A program made the translations under genes and the position numbers. Below are positions 1 through 6,433 of a stretch of DNA of 6,536 nt, piece by piece. Under the pieces are notes generated by a model. It saw only the letters and a list, made by a program, of their open reading frames with translations. It did no database searches and was not told the origin of the DNA. Positions within the stretch are counted from its first letter, which is position 1. Every line of letters starts with the position of its first letter. Source of the stretch: Methanolinea sp. UBA473 (GTDB lineage: Archaea; Halobacteriota; Methanomicrobia; Methanomicrobiales; Methanospirillaceae); contig DAEV01000064.1 in the NCBI GenBank assembly GCA_002509495.1, positions 1-6,536 on the forward strand. Reading direction: 5' to 3'.

Positions 1-22
1 TAGCCGATCTTTGGACGCAATC

Positions 23-39
23 AAAAAATTAGATTTTTG
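23..39 (-). terminator. Possible archaeal oligo-T terminator after the operon
   Basis: On the minus strand the last stop codon runs straight into a tract of six T residues (plus-strand A6 at 23-28). The flanking AAAAAT / ATTTTT forms a short AT-only inverted repeat around the stop. Archaeal transcription can end at T-runs without a stable hairpin, and this is the best such run after the last gene. Only 22 bases of sequence follow, so I cannot tell whether another gene continues the operon. Confidence 0.4.
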
Positions 40-1093
40 CCTTCCCGGACAGGATCTCCTTCACCTGGCCTGGTGTCGGGGAATATCCGAAGAACTGCTG
101 GTAGAACTCGGTGGTCTCCTGTTCAAGGTCAAGGTCGGCAAACCTGTCCGGGTAGAACAGTTTCGCTGCCCAGAGAACAGTCAGAGGGGTCTCGATCCCG
201 CGATGGCTCCAGATGTGGGCACCCATCGGTGTGATATAGATACGCTCGTTCCTGATCGCATTCACCGTAGAGAGCCGTGTATCATTGTACACCGCGTTGA
301 TCTCGGAGGGTGTTGAGACGATCATGATATCCGGGTTCCAGGCTACGATCTGCTCCGGCTCGATCTTCAGGGACTCGGTCTGGCGGGGTGCATCGGTGAC
401 ACTTTTTCCTCCTCCTTTCATGATCCACCAGTCCCCGATTTTATGGGGGACGGTCATTCCGGTATACTGGAAGTAGAGCACCTTTAGGCGCTGGTCTTCC
501 GGTATCTGGCCCACCTTCGCATCGACCCTCCGGATTGTGTCGTCGAAGTACTGCACGTAATCCTGTGCAGCGTCCTGCCGGTCGTAGATCTCGCCCATGA
601 GCATCATCAGGATCTTCACGTCTTCTGCATCCACCCATGAGAGGTACACGACAGACAGACCGCTCCTGTCAAGCGTATCGACTGTTGCCTGGTCCATAGT
701 GAAGACGACATCCGGGGCGGCTTTCATGATCTCTTCGACATTCGGCTCATAGGATGCAGACTGCATCTCCGGCTGGCCCTCCAGGTGAGGGGCAAAGACA
801 TACTGGTACTTCCAGCGGCCCTGCTGGGTAAACTTTACCGGAAGGCCGTTTGCAATCGTGTCACCCTTTCCGAGTGCAAAGATGAAACTGTTCTGGACTG
901 GTACTGAACCGATCGTTACGGCTTTCTGCACCGGGGAAGGGATAACGACTGTCCTCCCCATCATGTCAGTGATCGTCTTTGTCTTCTGTTCCTGCACCGG
1001 CTGGTGGGCAGATGCATAGAGCGCGTATCCGGCGGCACATGCGACCAGCGCGAACGCAACGACAATGATGATTGCTCCATTTTTCTTATCCAT
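29..1093 (-). CDS. Periplasmic-binding-protein-type substrate-binding protein (second copy), iron-complex/corrinoid class
   Basis: A 354-residue class III (FecB/BtuF-like) binding protein that would capture a metal complex outside the membrane and deliver it to the FecCD-type permease. Residues 6-29 are a hydrophobic N-terminal segment; LVAC at 16-19 fits a lipobox, but the hydrophobic stretch runs on past Cys19, so either a lipoprotein or an uncleaved membrane anchor is possible. The mature part begins with TITDMMGRTVVIP, the usual first strand of this family, and includes a WW pair in GDWWIMKGGG and the conserved late block HRGIETPLTVLWAAKLFYP. Cys19 is its only cysteine, unlike its paralogue at 3133-4248. 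The ATG lies 3 nt after AGGGTGA and 18 nt after the DUF364 gene's stop, so it is the last gene of the operon. The two binding proteins share the C-terminal pattern ET.EFY..F.GYS.T, so they are paralogues. Family assignment is firm; the ligand is unknown. Confidence 0.9.
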   Translation of the reverse strand: MDKKNGAIIIVVAFALVACAAGYALYASAHQPVQEQKTKTITDMMGRTVVIPSPVQKAVTIGSVPVQNSFIFALGKGDTIANGLPVKFTQQGRWKYQYVFAPHLEGQPEMQSASYEPNVEEIMKAAPDVVFTMDQATVDTLDRSGLSVVYLSWVDAEDVKILMMLMGEIYDRQDAAQDYVQYFDDTIRRVDAKVGQIPEDQRLKVLYFQYTGMTVPHKIGDWWIMKGGGKSVTDAPRQTESLKIEPEQIVAWNPDIMIVSTPSEINAVYNDTRLSTVNAIRNERIYITPMGAHIWSHRGIETPLTVLWAAKLFYPDRFADLDLEQETTEFYQQFFGYSPTPGQVKEILSGKAKI

Positions 1094-1096
1094 AAT

Positions 1097-1103
1097 TCAC
1101 CCT
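1097..1103 (-). promoter_or_regulatory. Ribosome binding site of the second substrate-binding protein
   Basis: AGGGTGA on the minus strand, 3 nt before ATG 1093, matches the GGTGA core of the archaeal anti-Shine-Dalgarno complement. It supports that start and independent initiation across the 18-nt gap. Confidence 0.6.
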
Positions 1104-1111
1104 GGTTTTTT

Positions 1112-2026
1112 TTAGCAGCACCCGGGCTTTTCCCCGAAGGCCGGATGGTATCTCCTGATGATAACCCGTTCCGCGGATTTTCCAAAGAAGTGATACCCGG
1201 AACCCCCTTCACTGAGGATATCCAGCAGGTCATCAGGGTGGGTCACATGGTCACCGCCCATGACGGTCACGCCACGCCGGAAGAACGCACCGGGAAGCAT
1301 GCTCGCGGTCGGTCCGACGAGGACCACTTCCGCTCCCGGCTTCGCAGACGCAAGAATGGACTCGAGCGAATGGAAGAGAAGCGTCGTTCCCGTGATCACC
1401 AGCAGGTCCGCGAGAGGTACCACCTCATTTGTTTTCTCCACCGGCACCCAGAACGGCATCTCGTCGGCTTTCAATGTCCGGGGATCCATCTCGATGATGG
1501 AGAACGGTTTACCCCGGCTCTTGAGCCGCATGAGGATCGGGACCAGTGCACCGATGACGACCACATTCGCATCGTCCGGGATCCCGATCACCTCGAGAAC
1601 GTCCGATCCGTGATCGAGGGGATACCCCGCCGAAGGGATTTCCCTAAAGAATGGTGCGGATAGTGCATTGACGATCGCAATCCCGACCGCCCGTTTCATC
1701 ACGCTCCTGTCAAAGAGGGCGTCGAAGAAATCCGTCACCCTCCGGCCGCGGAATTTCCCGGACCACGGTAGTGCCCGCAGCGAGCTCGGGCAGCAGACAG
1801 CGTCAGGTATCTCCTTTATCGGCGTGAAACAGAGCCCTCCCGACCCGTTACTGAGCTTCACTCCGATGAAGAAGATGCCGATGGAGACCCGTTCGACTGT
1901 AATCTCATCAATCCGGTCGCCGAGACGTGCCCGGAGTTCGGCAAGGGTCTCTTTCAGGATGGCACCCGGTTCGGGGAGAGTTTCGGTCACGGCAGGACCT
2001 GCATGTGTGGCAGAGGGGGTGATCAT
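1112..2026 (-). CDS. DUF4213/DUF364 family protein (putative heavy-metal chelation)
   Basis: A 304-residue soluble protein with the two-part architecture of Pfam DUF4213 (about residues 20-110) and DUF364 (about 120-290). Recognisable blocks are GIAIVNALSAPF, the Rossmann-like strand VVVIGALVP, a strand ending in IIEMDPR, then ADLLVITGTTLL, VVLVGPTASMLP, GVTVMGGDHV and GGSGYHFFGKSAERV. The family has solved structures (enolase-like N-terminal fold plus Rossmann-like domain) but no firmly established reaction; Pfam calls it putative heavy-metal chelation, and it often lies beside metal ABC transporters. Cysteines are few and grouped: C66, C78-C79, and C303-C304 as the last two residues. The ATG at 2026 overlaps the methyltransferase stop as ATGA, so translation is probably coupled; GGGTG lies 12 nt upstream. 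A GTG five codons earlier (2041) is also open but has no ribosome site. The family call is strong; the role (metal binding or delivery in the cytosol) is inferred from context. Confidence 0.88.
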   Translation of the reverse strand: MITPSATHAGPAVTETLPEPGAILKETLAELRARLGDRIDEITVERVSIGIFFIGVKLSNGSGGLCFTPIKEIPDAVCCPSSLRALPWSGKFRGRRVTDFFDALFDRSVMKRAVGIAIVNALSAPFFREIPSAGYPLDHGSDVLEVIGIPDDANVVVIGALVPILMRLKSRGKPFSIIEMDPRTLKADEMPFWVPVEKTNEVVPLADLLVITGTTLLFHSLESILASAKPGAEVVLVGPTASMLPGAFFRRGVTVMGGDHVTHPDDLLDILSEGGSGYHFFGKSAERVIIRRYHPAFGEKPGCC

Positions 2027-3114
2027 CGACACGACATGCACCCGCAGGGTTCATCGGGACGGAGTGCATGGATGCTCCCTTCCGGCACTTTTTCTGCAAC
2101 ATGGACATGGGAAACCCCGAAATTGCTCGGGATGGTAGTCTTTTTGGTGATGACCAGGCCTTGTCCGAACATCGCGCCTGCAAACTCTTCGGGGTGACAG
2201 AGCGGGTGTCCGTAGCTGTGGATGGACCGGTCGAGTTCGCGAACCCCGGATGACCCTTCGCCGCAGACAGGTCCGCAGAACCAGTGATTGGAGACGAAAA
2301 GCCCGTTTTGATTCAGGCTCGATGCGACCTTCCCGAAAATCAAGGGGAGTTCATCCCGGAATTTATACAGCAGGTGGGATATCATCACGATATCGAATCC
2401 GCTGCCAGGGTCGTCATGGATGATGTCCCCTCCCACGACAGTGATCCGGTCTGCCATCCCGTAACTCCCGATAATTTCCCGCGTCAGTTCAATAACATGC
2501 GGTTTATCGAACACCACCGCATGCAGCCCGTGGTTCTGCTGGCAGGCAGCGATCGCGTAAAGCCCATGACCGCCCCCGATGTCGAGGAGTTTCGTTGCCG
2601 ACCGGAAGCCTTCCCATGCTTCGATGATCTTCGTGACTCCCTGGATCTCCCCTCGGAGCGATCGTTCTCCAAGGGCTCTCAGGAACCGGGAGTCCGGACC
2701 CGCGGAAAAACCGGTATTCTTGGGGGCAGTTGCGGTGAGTGTCTCCTTTAAGGTGTTCCAGGGTCCCGCGTTCCCGGAAGTATTCAGAATCCAGTCTCCC
2801 TGATACGCCAGGCTGCCCTGTAGAAGGAGCCTGGTTGCTTTTCCGGTATTGGAGAAGTGGTCGTCCTTTCCCGAAAGGAAACCGAGATCCACGAGCGTCT
2901 GGAAGAAACTCCGTGTGAACATGCCGTTGATCGACAACGCAGCACCGAGGTCTTCCCTCGGAGTGGTTCCATGCTCATCCAGCCAGTCGAAAAGGCCGAG
3001 CTCAAGGGCAGCTCGCACGACCTGGTAGGTTTTGTATCCATCCACAATCGTATCGACGGAGGAGATCTCCTCCCCGATGGTAATATCTGCAAGGTTTGGT
3101 TCGATACTACACAT
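2023..3114 (-). CDS. SAM-dependent methyltransferase with N-terminal dimerisation domain and Cys-rich tail
   Basis: A 363-residue cytosolic protein. Residues about 18-100 form a winged-helix dimerisation domain of the small-molecule O-methyltransferase type (VVRAALELGLFDWL, then FFQTLVDLGFLS and FSNTGKATRLLL). The catalytic Rossmann fold follows, with SAM motif I LLDIGGGHGLYAIA at 176-189, acidic D203 in VVFDKP, and GGD at 228-230. The closest known architecture is the hydroxyneurosporene/acetylserotonin O-methyltransferase group. The block after motif I is divergent: HLLYKF stands where the family often has LHxW, and I see no GxERT-type segment, so the acceptor may be unusual. C280 and C284 form CGPVC, 303-307 read HPLCH, and the tail ends PCGCMSCR (C357, C359, C362). 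The start is ATG 3114, 6 nt after GGACGTGAT; an in-frame TTG at 3120 abuts that site and is less likely. It lies 18 nt behind the first binding protein and overlaps the next gene by ATGA. The substrate is unknown; methylation of a metal ligand or cofactor is only an inference. Confidence 0.85.
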   Translation of the reverse strand: MCSIEPNLADITIGEEISSVDTIVDGYKTYQVVRAALELGLFDWLDEHGTTPREDLGAALSINGMFTRSFFQTLVDLGFLSGKDDHFSNTGKATRLLLQGSLAYQGDWILNTSGNAGPWNTLKETLTATAPKNTGFSAGPDSRFLRALGERSLRGEIQGVTKIIEAWEGFRSATKLLDIGGGHGLYAIAACQQNHGLHAVVFDKPHVIELTREIIGSYGMADRITVVGGDIIHDDPGSGFDIVMISHLLYKFRDELPLIFGKVASSLNQNGLFVSNHWFCGPVCGEGSSGVRELDRSIHSYGHPLCHPEEFAGAMFGQGLVITKKTTIPSNFGVSHVHVAEKVPEGSIHALRPDEPCGCMSCR

Positions 3115-3120
3115 ACTCAA

Positions 3121-3129
3121 ATCACGTCC
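3121..3129 (-). promoter_or_regulatory. Ribosome binding site deciding the methyltransferase start
   Basis: GGACGTGAT on the minus strand matches GGAGGTGAT at eight of nine positions. It lies 6 nt before ATG 3114 but directly abuts the in-frame TTG at 3120, so it favours the ATG. Confidence 0.6.
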
Positions 3130-3132
3130 GTA

Positions 3133-4248
3133 TTATTTCGTTGAAGGTGAATCATTCGAGAGAAATTGTTCAAACTCCGCATCAGTGAGCGAATACCCAT
3201 AAAACGTCCGGTAAAACTCCCGGGTCTCGGTTTTAAGGTCGATATCGTCGAATTTTTCCGGGTATAAGGTCTTTGCCAGCCAGAGCATGCCAAGCGGGGC
3301 CTCGGGGGAGGGGCGGTCCCACCAGAAGGAGCCTATGGGGCACTGGGAGATCTCATCGTTCATCACCGCAGCGATGCTGCCGAGCTGGGGATTGTTCTTC
3401 ACGTCCCCGGTGGGGATATAGGTTCCTTCATTGCTGCTCAAGATGATGACATCCGGGTTCCACCTGACCAGCTGTTCAATGGTGGTGTCGCGGTTCGTCC
3501 CAAGTTCCTCTGCAACATTGATGCCGCCGGCCGCCGTGATGAACTCCTGTCCCCACCATCCGCCACCGTTGGTGTGGGTCGTTTTCCCGAGCATGTAATA
3601 GATTCTTTTCCGCTGGTCTGCGGGAATCTTCGACACACGTTCCTCGATAAGCGCGGTTTTTTCATCCAAGTAGGCGAGGAGTGCACCGGTTCTTTGCTCA
3701 CTGCCAAGGACCTGGCCGATCATGGCAAATTCCTTTTTCATCAGGCTTATGTTACCACGGCCGGTCATCACCGTGACCACAGGGATCCCGCTCTCGCGTA
3801 TTTTCGCATTTCCCTTCTCAGAGGTGACGCTCGCGATCACGACATCCGGTTGGAGTGCAAGGATCTGCTCGACATTGACGTCGTCAAAGGACCCTGCATC
3901 CGCAACGGTTGAGAATCCCGGTTGCATTACCCTGAGATGAGGCATGATGCACTTTGCCGGCTGGGCAACGATTGTATCGGACCCTCCCATGACCATCACC
4001 TCATGGGTTGCACCTCCGCAGCAGGTGATGACAATCCGGCTGATATTTGCCGGTATCTCGACTGTATTTCCTGCCATGTCGGTGATCGTTCTGGTCATCC
4101 CTTCATCGGGCGTGCTTGATACCTGTGGCATGAGGAGGATGGCAGCAAGGACAATGATGAGACCGGCAGCAATGACTCCGGCAATCAACTTTGACGATGT
4201 TTTGTTCAGTCCATTCAATGGTTTTGGGTTTTTTTCCATACTTTTCAT
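3133..4248 (-). CDS. Membrane-anchored substrate-binding protein (first copy), iron-complex/corrinoid class
   Basis: A 371-residue class III binding protein for the FecCD-type importer. A basic N-terminus (about 20 residues) precedes one hydrophobic helix at about 21-40 (LIAGVIAAGLIIVLAAILLM) with no lipobox cysteine, so it is probably held at the outer face by an uncleaved anchor. The mature domain starts TRTITDMAGNTVEIP, then RIVITCCGGATHEVMVMGG with C76-C77 and H82, followed by C100 and H104. Later blocks are GGGWWGQEFITAAGG (WW at 231-232), WNPDVIILSS, and WWDRPSPEAPLGMLWLAKTLYP at 309-330, the family's usual late cleft segment; C303 lies just before it. Start choice is uncertain: ATG 4248 has AGGA 10 nt upstream, ATG 4239 has AGGGA 8 nt upstream, and an in-frame TTG at 4299 gives an implausible charged extension. 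The gap from the ATPase gene is 82 nt with no promoter or terminator that I can see, so co-transcription is likely. Family firm, ligand unknown. Confidence 0.9.
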   Translation of the reverse strand: MKSMEKNPKPLNGLNKTSSKLIAGVIAAGLIIVLAAILLMPQVSSTPDEGMTRTITDMAGNTVEIPANISRIVITCCGGATHEVMVMGGSDTIVAQPAKCIMPHLRVMQPGFSTVADAGSFDDVNVEQILALQPDVVIASVTSEKGNAKIRESGIPVVTVMTGRGNISLMKKEFAMIGQVLGSEQRTGALLAYLDEKTALIEERVSKIPADQRKRIYYMLGKTTHTNGGGWWGQEFITAAGGINVAEELGTNRDTTIEQLVRWNPDVIILSSNEGTYIPTGDVKNNPQLGSIAAVMNDEISQCPIGSFWWDRPSPEAPLGMLWLAKTLYPEKFDDIDLKTETREFYRTFYGYSLTDAEFEQFLSNDSPSTK

Positions 4249-4330
4249 TCCCTGAAATTCCTGGTTTTCGAAGATGCGGTGGCGGTCATGTTCGTTCAAA
4301 TGCCTGTAGCACTCTCCTTACATCGCACCT

Positions 4331-5182
4331 CTATCTCCCCGCCGCTGCAACCACAACAGGGTGGCCTGAACATTCCAGGTGCCGTGCCCCTCTGCACCGG
4401 CATGTCCCGGACTTGTGCGGTACACAGACGTGGCGTGCGACGTCGTTGCTGTAGGTGATCGAGACATCTACTCCATAGGTCTGCTTCAGGTTCTCCTCCG
4501 TAACGACCTTTTCGGCAACCCCGTAGGCCATGAACCTGCCATATTTCATGATTGCAACAGTATCCGATGAGAGGAAGGCATGGTCCGGGAAATGCGAACT
4601 CATGATCACGGAGAGGCCACTCTTTGCAAGCTGGTCGATGATCTCAAGCACATGGATCTGGTTGCCGAAGTCGAGGTGAGAGGTCGGTTCATCGAGTAGC
4701 AGGATTGCCGGTTCCTGCGTCAGGGCCCTTGCGATCATCGCAAGCTGGAATTCACCGCCGGAGATCTCGTTGACCGGTTTTTCGGCGATCTTTTCGACTC
4801 CGACGAGTGCGATCTTCTCATCGGCTTTTTCATAGTCCTCCTTTCCCGGTGATGAGAACGCGGCAAGGTGCGGAGCCCTTCCCATCAGGACGAAATCCCG
4901 GACAGTAAAGGGGAAAACGATCTCGTGCGTCTGGGGGACGTACCCGATCTTCTTTGCGATCTCGACCTGCGGTAGCCGGGACATCTCCTCCCCAAAGAGC
5001 CGGATCGAACCCGAACAGAGGCGGTACAGGTTTGCCAGGCAACGGATGAGTGTTGATTTGCCGATGCCGTTCGGGCCAAGGATGCAGAGCACCTCGCGAT
5101 CGGCAAGCGGGAACGTGATGCCTTCAAAGATACTGGGTCTACCCGGGTACGCAAATCCTGCATCGCTGACTTCCAGGATCAT
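4331..5182 (-). CDS. ABC transporter ATP-binding protein (FepC/BtuD type) with Cys/His-rich C-terminal extension
   Basis: A 283-residue ATPase that powers import through the permease encoded just upstream. All nucleotide-binding motifs are present: Walker A GPNGIGKST at 36-44, Q-loop Q84 in GYVPQ, signature ISGGE at 140-144, Walker B ILLLDE at 160-165, D-loop SHLD and switch His197 in SSHFPDH. It should therefore be active. The usual fold ends near residue 245-255; the remaining 30 or so residues carry C253, C261, C263, C271 and H251, H256, H268, H274, an unusual density for this family. The start is ATG 5182: it overlaps the permease stop as ATGA and sits 6 nt after GGTGGG, whereas the ATG two codons upstream (5188) directly abuts that site. 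This indicates translational coupling of permease and ATPase, as expected for subunits of one complex. The tail looks like a metal-binding or sensing addition, but that is inference. Confidence 0.95.
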   Translation of the reverse strand: MILEVSDAGFAYPGRPSIFEGITFPLADREVLCILGPNGIGKSTLIRCLANLYRLCSGSIRLFGEEMSRLPQVEIAKKIGYVPQTHEIVFPFTVRDFVLMGRAPHLAAFSSPGKEDYEKADEKIALVGVEKIAEKPVNEISGGEFQLAMIARALTQEPAILLLDEPTSHLDFGNQIHVLEIIDQLAKSGLSVIMSSHFPDHAFLSSDTVAIMKYGRFMAYGVAEKVVTEENLKQTYGVDVSITYSNDVARHVCVPHKSGTCRCRGARHLECSGHPVVVAAAGR

Positions 5183-6264
5183 GTCCATCCCACCGAACGC
5201 TTCCTGATCAGGTATGCAAAGAACGGTGCCCCGATGATGGCGGTGAGGATCCCGAGAGGGATCTCCGCACTTGTGAGATTTCGTGCAATATCATCAATAA
5301 TCAGCATATACGATGCTCCGAGAAGGATTGCGACTGGCAGGAGTTTCCTGTAGTCCGGGCCGACGAGCATGCGACCCAGGTGAGGGACCACGAGGCCGAC
5401 CCAGCCAATGATCCCCGCGATACAGACCGCTCCGGCGGTAATAAGGGTCGAACAGAGGATGATGATCTGCGACATCCGCTTCGTATCGATCCCGAGTGCC
5501 CGTGCTTCATCGTCACCGATGGCAAGAAGGTTAATCCGCCACCGAATCAGGAGTAGGATTGCGGCAGCGATCAGGATAGGAGGAGCGACCAGGAGGATAT
5601 CGATATACCGTACCGATGCGAGGCTTCCCATCAGCCAGAACGTGATCGTTGGGAGTTTCTCGTAAGGGTCAGCGAGATACTTGGTGAGCGAGATCAGTGC
5701 CGTGAAAAAGGCTCCGACAATGATGCCGGACAGGACAAGGATGAGTGTGGGAGTCGTGCGGTAAAAACGGCTGAGCAGGTAGGTGATCGTCACCGCAAGG
5801 ATACCAAAACAGAACGCAGAGACCTGGATCAACAATGCTCCTGCCGATAAGAGAATTGCGAGTGCCGCACCGAACCCGGCCCCGGAAGATACTCCGAGGA
5901 TATCGGGTGAAACTAGGGGATTTTTAAAGAGGCCCTGGTATGCCGCACCTGCAATTGCAAGTCCCGCTCCGACGAGCATGGCAGCAATCACCCTGGGCAG
6001 GCGGATCAGGTAGATGACATTCTGTTCTGCGACTGTCCAACCGGGATCGATGTGGGCAATATGTTCCGGCATCAGGTTCACAACCGGTGCAGCAAGGAGC
6101 TGGATGACGTGGGACGGTGGTACCTCATAGCGTCCCAGGAAGAGAGATATGATGAACAGGACAGGGAGGATCCCGTATATCAGAGTGATACCGGCGATTT
6201 TTCCTGACAGATGCAACCGGATCGCCACGTACACCCCGGATATACGATTGATGATTATCGTCAT
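5179..6264 (-). CDS. FecCD/BtuC-family ABC transporter permease
   Basis: A 361-residue integral membrane protein, first gene of the operon, forming the (probably homodimeric) translocation channel for a metal chelate, heme or corrinoid. Family hallmarks are in order: RLPR at 88-91, then the Q...NPL..P block at about 110-120 and LGVSSGA at 123-129, the cytoplasmic coupling segment GDDEARALG at 250-258, GWVGLVVPHLGR at 287-298, and EIPLGILTAIIGAPFF at 334-349. The many hydrophobic stretches fit the family's ten membrane helices. The start is chosen as ATG 6264 with GTGGAG 3 nt upstream, giving a typical length. An in-frame ATG at 6318 would add 18 polar residues and has no ribosome site, and it lies close behind the potential leader structure, so it is the weaker choice. 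The stop overlaps the ATPase start. Only one permease gene is present although there are two binding-protein genes. Confidence 0.95.
   Translation of the reverse strand: MTIIINRISGVYVAIRLHLSGKIAGITLIYGILPVLFIISLFLGRYEVPPSHVIQLLAAPVVNLMPEHIAHIDPGWTVAEQNVIYLIRLPRVIAAMLVGAGLAIAGAAYQGLFKNPLVSPDILGVSSGAGFGAALAILLSAGALLIQVSAFCFGILAVTITYLLSRFYRTTPTLILVLSGIIVGAFFTALISLTKYLADPYEKLPTITFWLMGSLASVRYIDILLVAPPILIAAAILLLIRWRINLLAIGDDEARALGIDTKRMSQIIILCSTLITAGAVCIAGIIGWVGLVVPHLGRMLVGPDYRKLLPVAILLGASYMLIIDDIARNLTSAEIPLGILTAIIGAPFFAYLIRKRSVGWT
5189..5194 (-). promoter_or_regulatory. Ribosome binding site deciding the ATPase start
   Basis: GGTGGG on the minus strand, inside the permease 3' end, is 6 nt from ATG 5182 and 0 nt from ATG 5188. 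Spacing and the ATGA overlap both favour 5182. Confidence 0.6.
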
Positions 6265-6328
6265 ACTCTCCACTGAACTCTTGCTCTGCCATGCACCCTT
6301 GTCAAGGGATAGAAACATTTGGAAGGTT

Positions 6329-6379
6329 CGTTGCGGCGTTGAACGCCGTACGACGAGGATTTTACATCCTGTCGCAACA
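6329..6379 (-). promoter_or_regulatory. Potential structured leader RNA upstream of the permease gene
   Basis: Read as minus-strand RNA this stretch contains three nested or adjacent helices. Hairpin A (6351-6374) pairs CGAC-AGGAU with AUCCU-C-GUCG: nine base pairs, one bulged C, and a five-base loop. Hairpin B (6334-6348) pairs CGGCGU with ACGCCG around a UCA loop and can extend by a wobble and an A-U pair to 6332-6350. An outer helix GUUGCG (6378-6373) with CGCAAC (6335-6330) can close both, giving a three-way junction, or compete with the base of A and B because two bases on each side are shared. It lies outside any plausible coding frame, between the promoter and ATG 6264. I do not recognise it as a known riboswitch class. 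The pairing is seen directly; a regulatory role is inferred. Confidence 0.5.
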
Positions 6380-6412
6380 GTAAGTTGTAGGGGTATAGAC
6401 TTTAAGTTATGG

Positions 6413-6424
6413 AAATATATTTAA
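6413..6424 (-). promoter_or_regulatory. Possible second TATA-like element for the operon
   Basis: TTAAATATATTT on the minus strand could act as a proximal TATA box with a start near 6390-6395, keeping the whole potential leader structure in the transcript. No convincing A-rich BRE precedes it, so it is weaker than the element at 6475-6490. Confidence 0.3.
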
Positions 6425-6433
6425 CTTAATACA

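Noticed and set aside
1004..1663. Long plus-strand open frame of about 219 codons
   Set aside because: It lies antisense to the DUF364 gene and the start of the second binding protein, has no family-like sequence and is rich in Arg/His/Glu runs typical of antisense frames in GC-rich coding DNA.
2284..2751. Plus-strand open frame of about 155 codons
   Set aside because: It is entirely antisense to the methyltransferase, whose SAM motifs are clear, and has no recognisable domain.
4249..4299. Upstream TTG start for the first binding protein
   Set aside because: It would add a charged stretch before the membrane anchor and has no well-spaced ribosome site; two downstream ATGs fit better.
4249..4330. 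Possible internal promoter or terminator between ATPase and first binding protein
   Set aside because: I find no TATA-like element, T-run or stable inverted repeat in the 82 nt, so the genes are treated as one transcript.
6265..6318. Upstream ATG 6318 start for the permease
   Set aside because: No Shine-Dalgarno site, polar 18-residue extension and proximity to the leader structure; ATG 6264 has GTGGAG upstream and gives normal length. Not fully excluded.
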